DNA of 64,000 nt, from positions 54,234 through 118,233 of the forward strand of contig JAPKHL010000001.1 in NCBI GenBank assembly GCA_026646875.1, given 5' to 3'. The number at the start of each line of letters is the position of its first letter. Position 1 is the stretch's first letter. The notes under the pieces were generated by a model. It made no database searches, was not told where the DNA came from, and was given only the letters and a program-made list of their open reading frames with translations. This document shows positions 61,153 through 64,000 of this stretch, one piece after another. The translations under genes were made by a program, and so were the position numbers. This stretch comes from Rhodocyclaceae bacterium. GTDB taxonomy: Bacteria > Pseudomonadota > Gammaproteobacteria > Burkholderiales > Rhodocyclaceae.

Positions 61153-61632
61153 GTGCCCAGGACACTCACCGCCCGCCTCGCCGTCCTTTCCCTCACCCTG
61201 ACCCTCGCCGGCGGCGCCCTCGCGGCCGACGCCGCCAGCCTCGCCGGCCAGCAGCCGGAAGCGCTGCTGCGGACCGCGCCGGCGTTCGCCAAGGCCTACC
61301 GGCAGCTGGCCAGGACCGCCGAGCTGCCGGCGTGGACCCGGCGCCTGGCGGCCGGCACGCCGGCCGAGGCGGTGCGGATCGGCAACCGTGACTATCTCCT
61401 GACCTCCGCCTGCAGCCAGCGCGGCTGTCTCGACGAGCGCCTGTACCTGCTGTTCGATCCCGGCACGCGGACCCTCCACGGCTTCTTCTTCCTGCCCCCG
61501 CAGCCGGACCAGCCGGGCGATGCGCGCATGGCGTTCTCGCAGTGGCTCGGCAAGCCGGGCAAGGAGATCGCCGATTTCCTGATGGCGCGGGCCATGCAGG
61601 ATGTCCAGGCCGCCCTGCCGGCCAATCACTGA
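61153..61632 (+). CDS. Ivy-family periplasmic lysozyme inhibitor-like protein
   Basis: 159 residues with a signal peptide (about 1-24, [20 protein letters not shown]). The core has [30 protein letters not shown] and [20 protein letters not shown], matching the Ivy (PF08816) pattern of W, Y-x-CxxxxC, LFDP. In E. coli Ivy the CKPHDC loop inserts His into the lysozyme active site; here the loop is CSQRGC, so that His is absent. Starts at GTG 61153 (GGGAG nine bases upstream), 3 bp after prfB, and lies 22 bp before lysS. Family fit is good but inhibition is uncertain. Confidence 0.72.
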   Translation: MPRTLTARLAVLSLTLTLAGGALAADAASLAGQQPEALLRTAPAFAKAYRQLARTAELPAWTRRLAAGTPAEAVRIGNRDYLLTSACSQRGCLDERLYLLFDPGTRTLHGFFFLPPQPDQPGDARMAFSQWLGKPGKEIADFLMARAMQDVQAALPANH

Positions 61633-61654
61633 TCACTTGACTGCGAGACAGACC

Positions 61655-63163
<1,509 letters not shown>

Positions 63164-63227
63164 GGGTGAAGCGGCCACGCCCGATCCCGTGGCCCGCCCC
63201 GGCCACCCGAGCCGGGACGGGGTCGCC

Positions 63228-64000
63228 GTGACCGGCGCCGGCACCGACCCGGCGCTGGTCGCCGCCGCCGAGGCGGCGCTGGCGGCACAGCCGACGCGGC
63301 GCACGGTGCTGGTCGAGCACGCCGGCCGGCGCTACATCGCCAAGCGCCTGGCCGAACGGCCGCGCCGGCTGACGCAGACGCTGTTCATGCGCTGGCTGGT
63401 CAAGCGCATCACCGGGCAACCGCTGCCGCTGCGCACCCTGGCGCTTTCGGAAGCGGCGTACAGCATGGACTTCGAGGCGCGGCGCATCGCGGCGCTGGCG
63501 GCCGCCGGCGCGCGCGTGCCGCGCCTCGCCCACCGCAGCGACGGCTACCTGCTGCTGGAGCACTGCGGCACCGTCGCCGCCGAACACCTCGAACGCTGGA
63601 CGCCGGAGGAATGGCGGACGATGCTGCCGCGCCTCGCCGCCGAGCTGGGCGCCTTCCACCGCGCCGGCCTGTGGCACGGCGGCGCGCAGCTCAAGAACAT
63701 CACCCTCGAGGACGGCGTGTCCACGCGCATCGACTTCGAGGAGAACTTCGGCGAATTCCTGCCGCTGCCGGTGGTCCAGACGACCGACCTGGCGCTCTTC
63801 CTGAATTCCGTCTCGCTGGCCGGGCCGATCGACGAGGCCGAATCCCGCCGCCTGCTGCCCGCTCTGCTCGCCGCCTACTTCGCGGCGCACTCGCCCGAGG
63901 GCGGCAACGCGGTGCGCGCGGTGCTGGCGCGCGCGCTCCCCTGGCTGCGCCGTCTGAGCCGCCTGGCGCGGCCGTTCCGGCGCTTCTCGCGCAAGGGCAT
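63228..64000 (+). CDS. InaA/Kdo-kinase-like protein (partial, cut by window edge)
   Basis: At least 257 residues from GTG 63228, open to the right edge; the ORF track does not list it. GRRYIAKRLAERPRR supplies the Lys of the ATP site, and GAFHRAGLWHGGAQLKNITL with RIDFEEN holds the kinase catalytic HG...N and D. This is the lipopolysaccharide kinase (Kdo/WaaP, InaA) family, which phosphorylates LPS core sugars or related targets. The last residues (LRRLSRLARPFRRFSRKG) are basic. The start is uncertain because no strong ribosome site precedes the GTG. It lies 64 bp after lysS. Confidence 0.75.
   Translation, partial: MTGAGTDPALVAAAEAALAAQPTRRTVLVEHAGRRYIAKRLAERPRRLTQTLFMRWLVKRITGQPLPLRTLALSEAAYSMDFEARRIAALAAAGARVPRLAHRSDGYLLLEHCGTVAAEHLERWTPEEWRTMLPRLAAELGAFHRAGLWHGGAQLKNITLEDGVSTRIDFEENFGEFLPLPVVQTTDLALFLNSVSLAGPIDEAESRRLLPALLAAYFAAHSPEGGNAVRAVLARALPWLRRLSRLARPFRRFSRKG

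Overview
The window is about 64 kb of high-GC (roughly two-thirds G+C) bacterial chromosome. Gene content and order suggest a betaproteobacterium, most likely Rhodocyclales (Azospira/Azonexus/Dechloromonas/Accumulibacter type). The clues are rnr-rlmB, a DUF3079 protein, an EXDD-type RelA, an rpfE-like gene followed by recJ, divergent ppx/ppk1, cytochrome b561 with YceI proteins, and siaABCD. The placement is an inference from families. I see no insertion sequence, prophage, integrase or CRISPR array, and no gene-free stretch longer than about 300 bp.

Layout. 0-0.5 kb: start of a kdp K+-ATPase operon (kdpA cut by the window edge, kdpF, and an extra 30-residue membrane ORF) behind a regular array of 7-bp repeats. 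0.5-3.9 kb: rlmB and rnr, divergent from tRNA-Leu(CAG) with a consensus sigma-70 promoter. 4-10.6 kb: DUF1796 protein, HDOD protein, PaaX-type repressor, trmA, DUF3079, enoyl-CoA hydratase and hotdog thioesterase. 10.7-14.2 kb: four-gene MCE lipid transporter. 14.2-18 kb: divergent ppx and ppk1 with a Pho-box-like site. 18-21.8 kb: putA. 21.8-25.7 kb: LysR regulator, NAD(P)-binding oxidoreductase, cytochrome b561 and two YceI proteins. 26-31.4 kb: SPASM radical SAM protein, relA, EamA exporter, mtfA. 31.4-36.8 kb: two alpha/beta hydrolases, comEC, a dolichol-kinase-like membrane protein and a VOC protein. 36.8-39.5 kb: two adjacent broken genes, a DUF2062 gene with a small deletion and a chemoreceptor gene with a 23-bp tandem duplication. 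39.5-44.5 kb: lolD/lolC-E, an rpfE-like gene and recJ.

44.5-54.1 kb is a signalling island. siaABCD (PP2C phosphatase, kinase, anti-sigma-antagonist-like partner, diguanylate cyclase) runs rightwards and meets a leftward group: a heme-motif PAS-GGDEF-EAL protein, a membrane CheA-like Hpt/ATPase kinase, a CheY-like regulator and a CheX-like phosphatase. Both groups probably control c-di-GMP or surface behaviour. The CheA-like/CheY/CheX trio without CheW, CheR or CheB is the best candidate here for an undescribed system.

54.1-60 kb: small zinc-ribbon-like protein, AraC regulator, and a Tat-exported molybdenum hydroxylase (2Fe-2S subunit and Mo subunit) with its XdhC and MocA-type maturation factors. 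60-64 kb: prfB with the classic programmed +1 frameshift, an Ivy-type lysozyme inhibitor, lysS, and an InaA/Kdo-kinase-like gene cut by the right edge.

Starts were chosen from ribosome-binding sites, family alignment remembered from known proteins, and ATGA/GTGA overlaps. Most other ORFs in the track are antisense or out-of-frame shadows typical of high-GC DNA.
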